This document shows positions 36,070 through 45,993 of a stretch of 64,000 nucleotides of DNA, piece by piece. The number at the start of each line of letters is the position of its first letter. Position 1 is the stretch's first letter. The position numbers and the translations under genes are program-made. Where the stretch lies: NCBI RefSeq assembly GCF_007991635.1, contig NZ_BJYS01000001.1, positions 186,001 through 250,000 of the forward strand, written 5' to 3'. This DNA comes from Adhaeribacter aerolatus. GTDB taxonomy: Bacteria; Bacteroidota; Bacteroidia; Cytophagales; Hymenobacteraceae. The notes beneath the pieces are model-generated. The model searched no databases and was not told the origin of the DNA. It saw nothing but the letters and a program-made list of their open reading frames with translations.

Positions 36070-36477
36070 ATGAAAACCGAATTACTGAATGCCATGGGTA
36101 TTGTTTTCTTTTCTACAGAATACGACCTGCGCCATGATTGGGTATATAACTACTGGAAGGGCTACCAGACTTTTGATAATGTAGTATCCGGTGCCCAGGC
36201 TTGCCTTACCAACTTGCGGGAGCACCACTGCAGCCGCATCTTAAACGATAACAGCCAGGTTTCCGGCCCCTGGGACCACGCCAATACCTGGATTAAGAAA
36301 GAATGGATGCCCCAGGCCATTGGTGCCGGGCTTAAATATTTTGCCCACGTAGTTACGCCCAACACCCTGGCCGAGATGTCGGCGAGGGATATGCACCGGA
36401 ACGCGGTGGGTATTTTTGAGATGCGGGTTTTCGGCGATCTGCGGGATGCCAGAACCTGGCTAAGTGAGACTAAATAA
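36070..36477 (+). CDS. SpoIIAA/STAS-like protein, 135 aa
   Basis: A small cytoplasmic protein with alternating strands and helices. The segment TFDNVVSGAQACLTNLREHHCSRILNDNSQVSGPW (about 37-71), then WIKKEWMPQAIGAGLKYFAHVVTPN and FEMRVFGDLRDARTWL, fits the SpoIIAA-like/STAS-type family that is widespread in Cytophagales. No function is established; the fold suggests binding of a small lipid-like ligand or a partner protein. It is monocistronic, ending at the 36488-36515 terminator. Confidence 0.65.
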   Translation: MKTELLNAMGIVFFSTEYDLRHDWVYNYWKGYQTFDNVVSGAQACLTNLREHHCSRILNDNSQVSGPWDHANTWIKKEWMPQAIGAGLKYFAHVVTPNTLAEMSARDMHRNAVGIFEMRVFGDLRDARTWLSETK

Positions 36478-36487
36478 GTTTAATAAA

Positions 36488-36515
36488 ACAAAAGCCACCT
36501 TGGGGTGGCTTTTGT
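36488..36515. terminator. Intrinsic terminator after the SpoIIAA-like gene
   Basis: A perfect 12-bp inverted repeat (36488-36499 and 36504-36515) with a 4-base loop, with A-run before and TTTTGT at the end of the right arm. It lies 10 bp past the stop codon and also follows the minus-strand BtuG-like gene, so it may act on both strands. Confidence 0.88.
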
Positions 36516-36573
36516 ACACACACAAACAAACAACTAAAAGAAGTCCGGCACCTCCACTTAAGAAGCGTATATT

Positions 36574-37656
36574 TTACCGGAATAAAAAAGAATTTGGCCC
36601 GATGCCCACCTGAAAGGAATCCTGCGCCGCACCACCCGGGCTGTAGCGGATAACTTTGCCGTTAGCGGTAAAAAAGCCCGCATCGGCGCCATAAATCATA
36701 TCGGTTGCCGGGTCTACACCTAAGCCATAGAAATTACGGTTAATCAGGGCAGTGGCCGGTAAAGCGGTAGCCGCAATATCGAACTGGTATATTTTGCCGG
36801 CATAGCGGTAATATAATTTGTTTTTAGCGCCGTTTATTTTTAATTGCCCCGGCGAATCTTTGCGCGAGGCAAAAGGCAATGTTAGTTCTACCGCGTTATT
36901 GGCAGGGTTCAGCCGGATGAGATTGCCAACGGTGCTTTTGTTTTCATCGACCGTGAAATCCGGTTTATAGCTTTTTTTGCCGCCGGCTAAAACCCAAATT
37001 TTATCTTTCGCGTCCAGTACCAGGCTGTTCGGGGCCTCGGCTAAAGTAATAGTGGTTTCTACTGCATCCGTAGCGGCATTTATAACCGAGATGGTATTAT
37101 CGCTGGTATTTGCTACGTAAACTTTATTTTTAAAAGAAAGTAAATTCTCTGGCATGGTGCCTACTTCAATGGTTTTAATAACGGTGTTCGTGCTTAAATC
37201 AATTACAGAAACCCGGCCTTTAATGCCGTAATTAATCCATTCGGTTACATATCCTTTATTATTAGCTACAGCAAAATAGCGGGGCATGGCTAAGCCCGAA
37301 ATACTTCCTAAACTCTCAAAAGTATTTATATCTGCAACTTCTACTTTATTGCTGTTATTTACCACTATATAAGCGCGGTCGTTATGGGCACTGATGGACT
37401 GCGCTACATCGCCGAGCGGACGGCTATTTACCGGGCTAAATATATCCGGCAGTACAGTTTTCGTATCACGGTCGTAGAAACTAACGGTGCTATTGCCTTT
37501 CTGGAAATTACCTTCGTTCAGAATAAAAACGCCTTTTTCGTAGGCGCCTTTGGGAATGGCCGGCCCGGAATCAGGATCGCAAGCGGTAAAGCAGAGGGCA
37601 GCTGCTGCCAGTACCGAATTCAGGAAAAAGCGTTTAACGGGTTGTGTTTTTTTCAT
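36574..37656 (-). CDS. btuG: BtuG-like surface lipoprotein (YncE/DUF5074 beta-propeller)
   Basis: A 360-aa lipoprotein (lipobox FTAC at about residues 22-25). The mature protein is a seven-blade YncE-type propeller: GVFILNEGNFQKGNSTVSFYDRDTKTV opens it, with later SVIDLSTNTVIKTIEVGTMPENLL and SVINAATDAVETTITLAEAPNSLVL. In Bacteroidota this type, encoded beside a cobalamin-riboswitch-controlled TonB receptor, corresponds to BtuG, which binds B12 tightly on the cell surface and hands it to BtuB. It is 33 bp downstream of the receptor gene. The role is inferred from architecture and context. Confidence 0.75.
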   Translation of the reverse strand: MKKTQPVKRFFLNSVLAAAALCFTACDPDSGPAIPKGAYEKGVFILNEGNFQKGNSTVSFYDRDTKTVLPDIFSPVNSRPLGDVAQSISAHNDRAYIVVNNSNKVEVADINTFESLGSISGLAMPRYFAVANNKGYVTEWINYGIKGRVSVIDLSTNTVIKTIEVGTMPENLLSFKNKVYVANTSDNTISVINAATDAVETTITLAEAPNSLVLDAKDKIWVLAGGKKSYKPDFTVDENKSTVGNLIRLNPANNAVELTLPFASRKDSPGQLKINGAKNKLYYRYAGKIYQFDIAATALPATALINRNFYGLGVDPATDMIYGADAGFFTANGKVIRYSPGGAAQDSFQVGIGPNSFLFR

Positions 37657-37689
37657 AATAGTTTTGTAAGCGAATAAAATAATAAGAGG

Positions 37690-39597
37690 TTAATTAAACT
37701 TAAAGCGCAGGCTAAGGCCGTAGTGGCGTTGCGGCATGGCGTAATATTCCATGGTTTGGTACACCTGGTTAGTCGCATTATTTACTTTGCCTATAATTTG
37801 AATTTGGTAGCGCTGAAGCACAAAGGTTTTCCCAACCATCAGGTTAAGCAAAGCAAAAGAAGGCAGCCAACGGTCGTTTTCGGCGGTAGTGTAGCGGTAG
37901 CCGGTAAAGTTTAGATTGGCCGAGCCCAGCCAGCTTTTGTAATAAATATTGCCGAAGCCGGTAGCGGTATGTTTAGGCACGTAAATCAGTTGCCGGTTAA
38001 GCGGTTCGCCGGAAGCTTGGTAGCTTCTCCTCTGCTCGGTATGGGTATAAGCATACGTGCCGCCTGCGGTTAATTTTAAACTATTCCGTCCGTAAGAGGC
38101 TTCGGTGCTGAGTTCCAGGCCCCGGCTGGTAACTTTCTTTAGGTTTTGCGGTTGCCATTGCCCGGTTAAGTTGGGCACCCACTGAATCCAGTTATCTACA
38201 TCGAGGTGGTAAAGCGTAGCTTCGGTACTGAGCTGGAATTGTCCTGCTTTTAGCTGGTGTTTTAGTCCGCCTTCGTAGCTCCAACTGGCTTCCGGAATTA
38301 AATGGGTGTTGCCGGTGGGCCAGAACCGGTCGTTGAGCGTAGGCACCCGGTAGCCCCGGCTAATGTTTCCTTTTAAGATTAAACTGCCCGCCGGTTTATC
38401 AATTACATAATAATTGATGCCAACGGTAGGCGCCAGCGGTGGATTAAAGCCCTTAATAAAGCTTTGCCGAATATTGGTGCTAAGCTGAAGCCGGGAAAAA
38501 ATATTGTAACGCAGCCAGCCAAAAGCAGCAGCTCGCTTTTCCGAAACGGCTCTGCCGTAACCCGATACATCCGCCGCAAAATATTGCGCCTCCGCCCCTA
38601 CCTTCATACTAAGCTTTTCTTTTAGCATAACATCGTGTTCGGCCTGGGTTTGGTAGGTTTTTACTTCCGTTAAAGAGTTGTTATTAACGTCCTGGTAATG
38701 CATAAAATCATTAAAAAAAGCTGCCTTAACTGCAGTATTGCCCAGTTTGGATTGATGCTGCCAGGCCGTCATCAGGCGCAGGTTTTCGTTTTGCAGGCGG
38801 GCCTGGGTGTTGGCCGCTACCATGTTGGGCTGGCTCTCGTTATCGCTGAAGGTATACCAGCCGTGGAAAGCTAACGTGTTGCGGGGGTTTATTTTCAGGG
38901 TGGCATCCTGGGTTATACCACGGCCCAGTAAAGCAGCATTTTCCTGTTTTTCGGTGGGGTGGCCGAACTTAGTAGAATTCCGGAACGGGAAATCATTACG
39001 GGATTGTTGCTGATAAACTGTTGTTTGCAGCTTCAATTTGGCGTTTCCGTAGCTTCCTCCCAAGCTGGAATAATTGTAACCAAACGACCCAAAATCCTGC
39101 TGCGCGAGTAGTTGTAATCCGTTGGGTTGGTTTTCGGCAGCAGTTAATAAAACGGCCCCGCCAATTGCTCCCGTACCGTAAACTGCCCCGGCCGAACCGT
39201 GCTGGACCGTAGCCTGGTTAAAACCATTAACCGGAATATTGGAGAAATCGGTCTGGCCCAAAGTAGGGGAATTGATGTTAAAGCCATGCCACAAAACGGC
39301 GGTCTGGCTGGCCGAGGTGCCCCGGAAAGCCGCCGTTGCCAACATGCTTTGTCCATAACTTTTAAGGTAAATGGGGGTCCGAAATTGTAGTGCCTCCGCC
39401 AGGGTACTGCTATTTTGCAGTTGCAAAAAGGTACTATCGAGGGTGGTAACCCGGCTACCGGCCGCGTAGCGGGTTATGGGCCGGCCAAAAACCTGAACTT
39501 CCCGTAAATCTTTTCCGCTTAACGAATCTGTCTGCGCCCGGGCAGCCGGGAGGCCTAACCAGCAAAGCAGAAAATAAAAGTAAACCCAGCGCGCCAT
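37690..39597 (-). CDS. btuB: BtuB-like TonB-dependent vitamin B12 receptor
   Basis: A 635-aa outer-membrane receptor. The signal peptide (about 1-21, ending ARAQ) precedes a TonB-box-like segment LREVQVFGRPI, and a plug domain (about 45-160, including TPIYLKSYGQSMLATAAFRGTSASQTAVLWHGFNINSP). The rest is a barrel ending MPQRHYGLSLRFKFN with C-terminal aromatic. The assignment to cobalamin rests on the riboswitch about 125 bp upstream and the BtuG-like gene downstream. It imports B12 with TonB energy; the inner-membrane BtuCDF transporter is not in the window. Confidence 0.87.
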   Translation of the reverse strand: MARWVYFYFLLCWLGLPAARAQTDSLSGKDLREVQVFGRPITRYAAGSRVTTLDSTFLQLQNSSTLAEALQFRTPIYLKSYGQSMLATAAFRGTSASQTAVLWHGFNINSPTLGQTDFSNIPVNGFNQATVQHGSAGAVYGTGAIGGAVLLTAAENQPNGLQLLAQQDFGSFGYNYSSLGGSYGNAKLKLQTTVYQQQSRNDFPFRNSTKFGHPTEKQENAALLGRGITQDATLKINPRNTLAFHGWYTFSDNESQPNMVAANTQARLQNENLRLMTAWQHQSKLGNTAVKAAFFNDFMHYQDVNNNSLTEVKTYQTQAEHDVMLKEKLSMKVGAEAQYFAADVSGYGRAVSEKRAAAFGWLRYNIFSRLQLSTNIRQSFIKGFNPPLAPTVGINYYVIDKPAGSLILKGNISRGYRVPTLNDRFWPTGNTHLIPEASWSYEGGLKHQLKAGQFQLSTEATLYHLDVDNWIQWVPNLTGQWQPQNLKKVTSRGLELSTEASYGRNSLKLTAGGTYAYTHTEQRRSYQASGEPLNRQLIYVPKHTATGFGNIYYKSWLGSANLNFTGYRYTTAENDRWLPSFALLNLMVGKTFVLQRYQIQIIGKVNNATNQVYQTMEYYAMPQRHYGLSLRFKFN

Positions 39598-39721
39598 TAA
39601 TTTTTGCTAAACAATAGTTTAAATCAAAAGCAATGGGTATAGCGTAGCTGTGTTAACCAGAAAAAGAAATATCCTGCAGAAACATTCGCCGCTTTTTACC
39701 CGAAAGCTTGAACAAAAAAAA

Positions 39722-39905
39722 CAGATGGCAGGTCTCCTGGCTTTCTTCGGTTAGTCTGGCCTTCCCATTCTGGTTACAGAACAGTGGCAAAAGGAGTTAA
39801 CTAACTTTTAAAGAAGATTACAGTTGCGGGAACAGCCCAGGTATTTCACCTGATTCCCTTTTAAGATTAACCCGGCGCGGAGCCGGACCAATCACCAATC
39901 TGGGC
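39722..39905 (-). promoter_or_regulatory. Cobalamin (B12) riboswitch
   Basis: Read on the minus strand, the leader of the btuB-like gene contains the classic B12-element blocks: AAAGGGAATCAGGTG, CCTGGGCTGTTCCCGCAACTG, GCCACTG, GGGAAGG and, near the end, AGCCAGGAGACCTGCC. The order and spacing are right for an adenosylcobalamin riboswitch. It should shut down btuB/btuG expression when B12 is plentiful. The rest of 39598-40172 is AT-rich, with the divergent promoter of the SGNH hydrolase gene expected in 39906-40172. Confidence 0.97.
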
Positions 39906-40172
39906 GCAAAGATAGGGCACAAAAATTATAGTACCAATTAATTTAAATCTGTGGTAAAGGCGCCGGTATTAATCAGGAAATCCGGGTTATACGTTTTAAC
40001 GCCTTTTTCCCCGCAAATTATTCTCTAAACGGCCCCATTGGGGCATTCTGTAATTGCTGGCCCGGTTAATTAAATATGAAGGTTTCTGTAAATTAATAAA
40101 GCCGGGATGGGCTTAATAGTTAAATTGCCCCTAAAAAATAAAATGGCAGTACCCGCTTTAAGCTGAATAAAA

Positions 40173-41321
40173 ATGAACAGGCATCTTTTAACTATTGGGA
40201 AATACCTCCTGGTGTTGTTTTTATTTACCATCACTTCCGCCAGTACCCCAAAAACTACCCAATTAAAAAAAGTAGTTGCAGCGGCTGATGAACAAACCGA
40301 CTGGCATAATTTGCGGCGCTTAAAAATAAACGGCCAGGGCTGGAAAGACCTGGAACATCCGTACGACCGGCTACCCGGCCGGATTAAAAGCGAGATTCCG
40401 GGTGCAGTTTGGAATTTAAGTCATAATTCAGCTGGGTTAAACGTCCGGTTTACTTCTAATACCCAGCGCATCCGTGTAAAGTGGTACCTCCGGTACGATA
40501 ATAACCTCAGCCACATGGCAGCCACGGCCGTAAAAGGCGTGGATTTGTACGTAAAAGGACCGAAAGGCTGGGCCTGGGCGGGCGTGGGCAAACCGGCTAA
40601 CAAGGCTAATGAAAAGATAAAGATAAACGATGAGTTGCTGGTTTCGAATATGACAGCCGGCGCCAAAGACTTTTTATTATACCTGCCGCTGTACGATGGC
40701 GTTGATTCGGTTTTTATAGGCGTAGATAAAGGCGCAACCTTTGCACCGGTACCGGAAGAAAATTTAAAGAAAATTGTTTTTTACGGCACCTCCATTACGC
40801 AGGGTGCTTGCGCTACCCGGGCCGGTATGGCTTACCCGGCCATTCTGGGCCGCACCTTAAACCGCGAAACCATTAACCTGGGATTCTCCGGCAACGGCAA
40901 GCTCGATTTGCCACTGGCCCGGTTACTGGCCGAAGTGGATGCCGGCTTATACGTGCTGGATTGCCTGCCCAATTTACAACCCGAAGATGTAACTCCGAAG
41001 ACCGAAGCCTTTGTGAAGGAACTCCGGAACCGGAAACCGGGCACGCCTATTCTACTGGTAGAAAATATTCTTTACGACCACGCCTGGATAGATACCCGGG
41101 TGGGCAAGCTGGTGAAAGATAAAAATATTAATTTACAGGTAGCTTACAAAAACCTGAAAGCGGCCGGCATAAAAGACTTGTATTATCTCGAAAATAAAAA
41201 CCTGACCGGCCCCGATGGCGAAAATACCGTAGATGGCGTACATTTAACTGATTTGGGTTTTAGCCGGCTGGCCGATGGAATGGCGAAAGCGATTTCAAAA
41301 ATTCAAAAAAAGTACAAATAA
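40173..41321 (+). CDS. Secreted SGNH/GDSL-family hydrolase
   Basis: A 382-aa exported esterase-type protein (signal peptide about 1-25). An N-terminal beta domain (about 50-200) precedes the SGNH hydrolase domain. Its block I is FYGTSITQGACAT (catalytic Ser in GTSIT, about 212), block II has INLGFSGNGKL, block III is near LYVLDCLPN, and block V DGVHLTDLGF supplies the Asp and His. Two-domain proteins of this type are often carbohydrate esterases. The substrate is unknown. It is transcribed away from the btuB/btuG operon. Confidence 0.85.
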   Translation: MNRHLLTIGKYLLVLFLFTITSASTPKTTQLKKVVAAADEQTDWHNLRRLKINGQGWKDLEHPYDRLPGRIKSEIPGAVWNLSHNSAGLNVRFTSNTQRIRVKWYLRYDNNLSHMAATAVKGVDLYVKGPKGWAWAGVGKPANKANEKIKINDELLVSNMTAGAKDFLLYLPLYDGVDSVFIGVDKGATFAPVPEENLKKIVFYGTSITQGACATRAGMAYPAILGRTLNRETINLGFSGNGKLDLPLARLLAEVDAGLYVLDCLPNLQPEDVTPKTEAFVKELRNRKPGTPILLVENILYDHAWIDTRVGKLVKDKNINLQVAYKNLKAAGIKDLYYLENKNLTGPDGENTVDGVHLTDLGFSRLADGMAKAISKIQKKYK

Positions 41322-41436
41322 TGGCAGTTACACCAGCATTAGAAGGATTGAAAGTGAGCGGCAAAGTTGTGAGCGGTGTAGTTTTGAAACACGCCTTGTT
41401 CTAGTTTTTAATTTCTAATTCATAATTAAATTTAAA

Positions 41437-43581
41437 GTGAAACTCGACTTTTCGAAGATAGATTTTAAAGAATTAACCGCGGGTGTAAATCCGCCCGGAG
41501 CGGCCATAAAACCCCAAACGTGGCAAACGCACGAGCAAATTCCGTTGCAGAACTTTTATACAGCAGCCGATACAGCTCATTTTGAGCACCTGGGTTTTGC
41601 GGCCGGTCTGCCGCCGTATCTGCGCGGGCCGTACAGCACCATGTACGTTAAAAATCCCTGGACCATCCGGCAATACGCCGGCTTTAGCACCGCCGAAGAA
41701 AGCAACGCCTTTTACCGCCGCAACTTAGCCGGCGGCCAGAAAGGCTTATCCGTCGCCTTTGATTTAGCTACCCACCGGGGCTACGACTCCGACCACCCCC
41801 GTGTAGTTGGCGATGTGGGCAAAGCCGGCGTAGCGATTGATTCTATCCTGGACATGAAAATATTATTTGACCAGATTCCGCTGGATCAGATGAGTGTTTC
41901 CATGACCATGAACGGCGCCGTTTTGCCCATTCTGGCGTTTTATATTGTAGCGGCCGAAGAACAAGGAGTTCCGCAGGAGAAACTCAGTGGCACCATCCAG
42001 AACGATATATTAAAAGAGTTTATGGTGCGTAATACTTATATCTATCCGCCCGGACCCAGTATGCGCATTATTTCGGATATTTTCGCTTACACTTCCCAGC
42101 ACATGCCCAAATTTAACTCCATTAGTATTAGCGGGTACCACATGCAGGAAGCGGGCGCCACCGCTGACCAGGAACTGGCCTATACGCTGGCTGATGGTTT
42201 GGAATACGTGCGCACCGGTTTAAAGGCCGGTTTGGATATTGATGCGTTTGCCCCGCGGCTTTCGTTTTTCTGGGCCATTGGCATGAATCATTTTATGGAA
42301 ATTGCGAAAATGCGCGCCGCCCGGATGTTGTGGGCCAAACTTATCAAGCAATTTAACCCGCAGAACGAAAAATCGCTGATGTTGCGCACACATTGCCAAA
42401 CCTCCGGCTGGAGCTTAACCGAACAAGACCCGTTTAACAACGTGGCCCGTACCACCGTGGAAGCCCTGGCCGCTGCTTTGGGTGGCACCCAAAGTTTGCA
42501 CACCAATGCCCTCGACGAAGCCATTGCCCTGCCCACCGATTTTTCGGCTCGCATAGCCCGTAACACCCAGCTGTATTTGCAGCACGAAACCCACATTACC
42601 AAAACCGTAGACCCCTGGGGCGGCTCGTACTACGTGGAGGCCCTCACCCACGAACTGGCCCACAAAGCCTGGGCATTGATACAGGAAGTGGAAGAACTCG
42701 GTGGCATGGCCCAAGCCATTGAAACCGGTTTACCTAAGATGCGCATCGAGGAAGCTGCCGCTCGTCGCCAGGCCCGCATCGATTCGGGTAAAGACGTAAT
42801 TGTGGGGGTAAATAAATTTCGGTCGGATGCACTGGATGATTTCCTGATTGAAATATTGGATATTGATAACACTGCCGTCCGCGAAGCCCAGTTGCAACGC
42901 CTTAAGCATCTAAAAGAAAACCGGAACCAGACCGAAGTAGAGGCTGCTTTAAATAACCTAACCGAAGCCGCCCGCAGCAACAGCAGTAATTTATTGGCCT
43001 TAACCATCCAGGCGGCCCGTAAACGTGCTACCTTAGGCGAAATATCCACCGCTTTAGAAAAAATATACGGGAGACACCGAGCCGTGACCAGAGCCATATC
43101 CGGCGTATATTCAGCCGAACTATCCGACGACGAAAACTTTAAGAAAGCCCAGGCATTAGCCGATAAATTTGCCGATCTGGAAGGCCGCCGGCCCCGCATT
43201 ATGGTAGCCAAAATGGGCCAGGACGGCCACGACCGCGGCGCCAAAGTAATCTCCACTTCCTTCGCCGATTTAGGTTTCGACGTAGACATTGGACCCTTAT
43301 TCCAGACGCCGGAAGAAGTAGCCATGCAAGCCGCCGAAAACGATGTGCACGTAGTTGGCATCAGCAGCCTGGCTGCCGGCCATAAAACCTTGGTGCCGCA
43401 ATTAATAGCCGAACTAAAAAAGCTGGACCGGGAAGATATATTAGTGATTGTAGGCGGCGTAATTCCGGCGCAGGATTACGGGTTTTTAAAAGAGGCCGGC
43501 GTAGCTGGAATATTTGGTCCGGGTACGGTAATTAGCGTGGCGGCGCAGGAAATTTTAGAGCGGTTGCTAAAGGAAGAATAA
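41437..43581 (+). CDS. scpA: Methylmalonyl-CoA mutase, large (catalytic) subunit
   Basis: A 714-aa B12-dependent enzyme that interconverts methylmalonyl-CoA and succinyl-CoA. The start is GTG. The TIM-barrel domain (about 40-560) has [27 protein letters not shown] and [26 protein letters not shown]. The C-terminal cobalamin domain (about 575-714) has the DxHxxG ligand motif in [10 protein letters not shown]. The large subunit is complete, but the small subunit (mutA) usually encoded upstream is absent; the gene before it is a hydrolase. Its need for B12 fits the neighbouring riboswitch and uptake genes. Confidence 0.95.
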   Translation: MKLDFSKIDFKELTAGVNPPGAAIKPQTWQTHEQIPLQNFYTAADTAHFEHLGFAAGLPPYLRGPYSTMYVKNPWTIRQYAGFSTAEESNAFYRRNLAGGQKGLSVAFDLATHRGYDSDHPRVVGDVGKAGVAIDSILDMKILFDQIPLDQMSVSMTMNGAVLPILAFYIVAAEEQGVPQEKLSGTIQNDILKEFMVRNTYIYPPGPSMRIISDIFAYTSQHMPKFNSISISGYHMQEAGATADQELAYTLADGLEYVRTGLKAGLDIDAFAPRLSFFWAIGMNHFMEIAKMRAARMLWAKLIKQFNPQNEKSLMLRTHCQTSGWSLTEQDPFNNVARTTVEALAAALGGTQSLHTNALDEAIALPTDFSARIARNTQLYLQHETHITKTVDPWGGSYYVEALTHELAHKAWALIQEVEELGGMAQAIETGLPKMRIEEAAARRQARIDSGKDVIVGVNKFRSDALDDFLIEILDIDNTAVREAQLQRLKHLKENRNQTEVEAALNNLTEAARSNSSNLLALTIQAARKRATLGEISTALEKIYGRHRAVTRAISGVYSAELSDDENFKKAQALADKFADLEGRRPRIMVAKMGQDGHDRGAKVISTSFADLGFDVDIGPLFQTPEEVAMQAAENDVHVVGISSLAAGHKTLVPQLIAELKKLDREDILVIVGGVIPAQDYGFLKEAGVAGIFGPGTVISVAAQEILERLLKEE

Positions 43582-43854
43582 ATGCTATTAAGGAAGTTGT
43601 AAGAGATAAGTTGTAAGGGCGTAAAGCTGTTTCGTATTTTTGTTTTGAACAGAATTTATCGCCAATGGTGGTATTTCCACTGCCAATTCCAGTACTTCTG
43701 ACATCTACTGACTGGTGAAAACACGAAACCAGGGCAACGGTTCCTCTCATTTCATAAAAGGCTCAACAGGTCCATTATTATCGCAATGTAGAAGATTAAA
43801 TAAAGTTGATTTCATTCCCGTAATTACCGCTAAAACACACTTAAATCCGTCCTT

Positions 43855-45195
43855 GTGAGAAGACTAATATTTCAGTTCCTGATCACCGTTATTATTCTAA
43901 ATATTCACTGTCAGCAAAATTGTTTAGCCCAGTCAAACGCCAAAACGCCAGTGGCACCTGCTTCAGCCTCGGAAGTTCCCTTGGGCGGCAATGCCTGGAA
44001 ATCGGGTGCCGGTAAGGCCGGTGGCCGGATAGAAAAAACCGGTATTACGCAGTGGACAGATTCCGAAAATACTTTTACCGCTTACGTACGGGTAGACAAA
44101 CCGGGCAACCTGAAACTATGGCTGCACCTGCAGGTACCCACCGGCAAAAGCCGCCTCCGGATTACTTTACGCGGTAAATCCCGCGAAATAGATATTACCG
44201 GCAGTTCCTGGCAGGATTATTACGTAGGCGAATGGCAAGTAAAGGCTCCTGGTTACCTGGCTATTCAATTAACCGGTTTAACTAAAACCGGCGACCAATT
44301 TGCCGAAGTGGCCAGCTTAAAAATTGCCGGCGAAGCGGTAGATGAAAATACTGCTTTCGTAAAAAACAACGAAGGCAACTTTTTTTACTGGGGTCGCCGG
44401 GGGCCGTCGGTCCACCTGAACTACCCGGTGCCGGAGAATACCACCGCCGAATGGTTTTATAATGAAATTACCGTACCACCGGGCGCCGACGTAATGGGTT
44501 CTTATTTTATGGCCAATGGTTTTGCCGAGGGCTATTTCGGTATCCAGGTAAATTCGCCCACCGAGCGGCGCATTCTGTTTTCGGTCTGGAGCCCTTTCCA
44601 AACCGATGACCCGACTAAAATTCCGGAGGACCAGAAAATTAAGCTACTGGGCAAGGGTGCCGGGGTGTATACCGGCGAGTTTGGCAACGAAGGTTCCGGC
44701 GGACAGAGTTATTTAAAGTTTAACTGGAGAGCCGGCACTACTTATAAATTTCTGCTGCACGGGCAACCCACCGCAAACAATTACACCACCTATACCGCAT
44801 ATTTTTATAATCCTGAAACTGTAAATTGGATGTTAATAGCCAGCTTCAGCCGGCCCCAGACAAATACTTATTTAAAGCGCCTCCACTCGTTCTTAGAAAA
44901 CTTTATCCCCGAAACCGGCAATATTTCCCGGCAGGTGTATTTTGGTAACCAGTGGCTACGCACCCCGCAGGGCCAGTGGCTGGAGCTGGCTGAAGCCCGC
45001 CTAACCGGCGATAATACCGCCAATAAACGCTACCGCCTCGATTACGCCGGCGGCTTATTTAAGACCACGTTCTATCTGAAAAACTGTGGCTTTTTCAACG
45101 ACTTTACGCCTCTGAAAACTACGTACAAAAGAACATTAGCCAATACGCCGCCCCAGGTTGATCTGGCAAAACTTCCCGGAGCTGCCAGCCGGTAA
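43855..45195 (+). CDS. Secreted DUF5077/DUF3472 protein
   Basis: A 446-aa exported protein; a GTG start and signal peptide (about 1-26, ending CLAQ). An N-terminal DUF5077-like beta domain (about 40-165) is followed by a DUF3472 domain (about 185-300), with HLNYPVPENTTAEWFYNEITVPPGADVMGSYFMANGFAEGYFGIQ and the VWSPFQTDDPTKIPEDQKI block. A third beta-rich part follows (about 310-430). Such proteins occur in polysaccharide loci and probably bind carbohydrate. No partner gene is adjacent. Confidence 0.83.
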   Translation: MRRLIFQFLITVIILNIHCQQNCLAQSNAKTPVAPASASEVPLGGNAWKSGAGKAGGRIEKTGITQWTDSENTFTAYVRVDKPGNLKLWLHLQVPTGKSRLRITLRGKSREIDITGSSWQDYYVGEWQVKAPGYLAIQLTGLTKTGDQFAEVASLKIAGEAVDENTAFVKNNEGNFFYWGRRGPSVHLNYPVPENTTAEWFYNEITVPPGADVMGSYFMANGFAEGYFGIQVNSPTERRILFSVWSPFQTDDPTKIPEDQKIKLLGKGAGVYTGEFGNEGSGGQSYLKFNWRAGTTYKFLLHGQPTANNYTTYTAYFYNPETVNWMLIASFSRPQTNTYLKRLHSFLENFIPETGNISRQVYFGNQWLRTPQGQWLELAEARLTGDNTANKRYRLDYAGGLFKTTFYLKNCGFFNDFTPLKTTYKRTLANTPPQVDLAKLPGAASR

Positions 45196-45343
45196 AAAGG
45201 ACGAAAATATTTTTTCATGATCCGGATAAGCAAGAATTAACTTTATTAGAAAACTTAGTTCAGGCATTTACAATTTGTTATAAAAACTATCCTGCCTTTT
45301 GCATAGGTATTTTAATAAAGAATACAGAATATGTACAAAATAA

Positions 45344-45369
45344 AAGCCAGCTGTTTTATCGGATGGCTT
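45344..45369. terminator. Weak hairpin in the convergent gap
   Basis: AAGCCA (45344-45349) pairs with TGGCTT (45364-45369) in the gap between the DUF3472 gene and the minus-strand lipoprotein gene. On the minus strand it is followed by TTATTTTGT, which suits a weak intrinsic terminator for the lipoprotein gene. Confidence 0.4.
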
Positions 45370-45402
45370 CGTGCTTAAATATAGAATTGTAGATTAAAAT
45401 TA

Positions 45403-45993
45403 TTACCGTAAATAATAAGCTACCAGCTCACCATTTTCTATTTTACCGGCATACCCGTGCGGGGCGCCGTATTGGTACAGATTACCATTAATCTTAAACA
45501 CTACTTTAAAGTTAAATTCCTGGTACCGCGGGTCGGTAGGCAGTTCTTCCAGTTTAGTTACTTCCAGAAAATTCACGGGTTGATCGCCGCCTACCGTACT
45601 GTAGGTTTGCCCATTCCTGCGAAAAACTACATGAAAGCCGGCAAAATTACCCTCACCAGATTTAGCACCAACAGCAAATAATTCTTTAGATCGCTCGGAT
45701 GTTAAAGGACTGGCTATGATTTTGGAATTTACGACTAATTGCAGGTCACCGGCGGTCTGACTAGGCGTTTCTAAACCAATCTCGGCAAAAGATTCGCCGC
45801 CGCCCTGCCACAAACCCGAACGTGCTTGAAAATTATCTTTACCCGAAGCATAAACAGTCGGTTCGCCGAATATCTTTCCGTTGAAGGTATTAACAAAAAC
45901 GGTTGGTTCCGGGGTAACATCATCTGATTGGTCGCATCCGGAAAACAAACAAACCGCAAATAGTAACAGGGAGGTGAATAAAGTTAGTTTCAT
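45403..45993 (-). CDS. Hypothetical lipoprotein, 196 aa
   Basis: The signal peptide with lipobox LFSGC (about residues 16-20) is followed by an acidic QSDDVTPEP stretch. The mature part is beta-rich (TFNGKIFGEPTVYASGKDNFQARSGLWQGG, FKVVFKINGNLYQYGAPHGYAGK). No family is recognised. It is an isolated gene. Confidence 0.65.
   Translation of the reverse strand: MKLTLFTSLLLFAVCLFSGCDQSDDVTPEPTVFVNTFNGKIFGEPTVYASGKDNFQARSGLWQGGGESFAEIGLETPSQTAGDLQLVVNSKIIASPLTSERSKELFAVGAKSGEGNFAGFHVVFRRNGQTYSTVGGDQPVNFLEVTKLEELPTDPRYQEFNFKVVFKINGNLYQYGAPHGYAGKIENGELVAYYLR

Noticed and set aside
41321-41404. 27-codon frame overlapping the stop of the SGNH hydrolase gene
   Set aside because: Short, no ribosome binding site or motif; probably chance. 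It is not a small mutase subunit, which would be about 600 aa.
42630-43361. 243-aa minus-strand open frame opposite methylmalonyl-CoA mutase
   Set aside because: Antisense to a well-conserved enzyme; a composition shadow rich in Ser, Arg and Ala.
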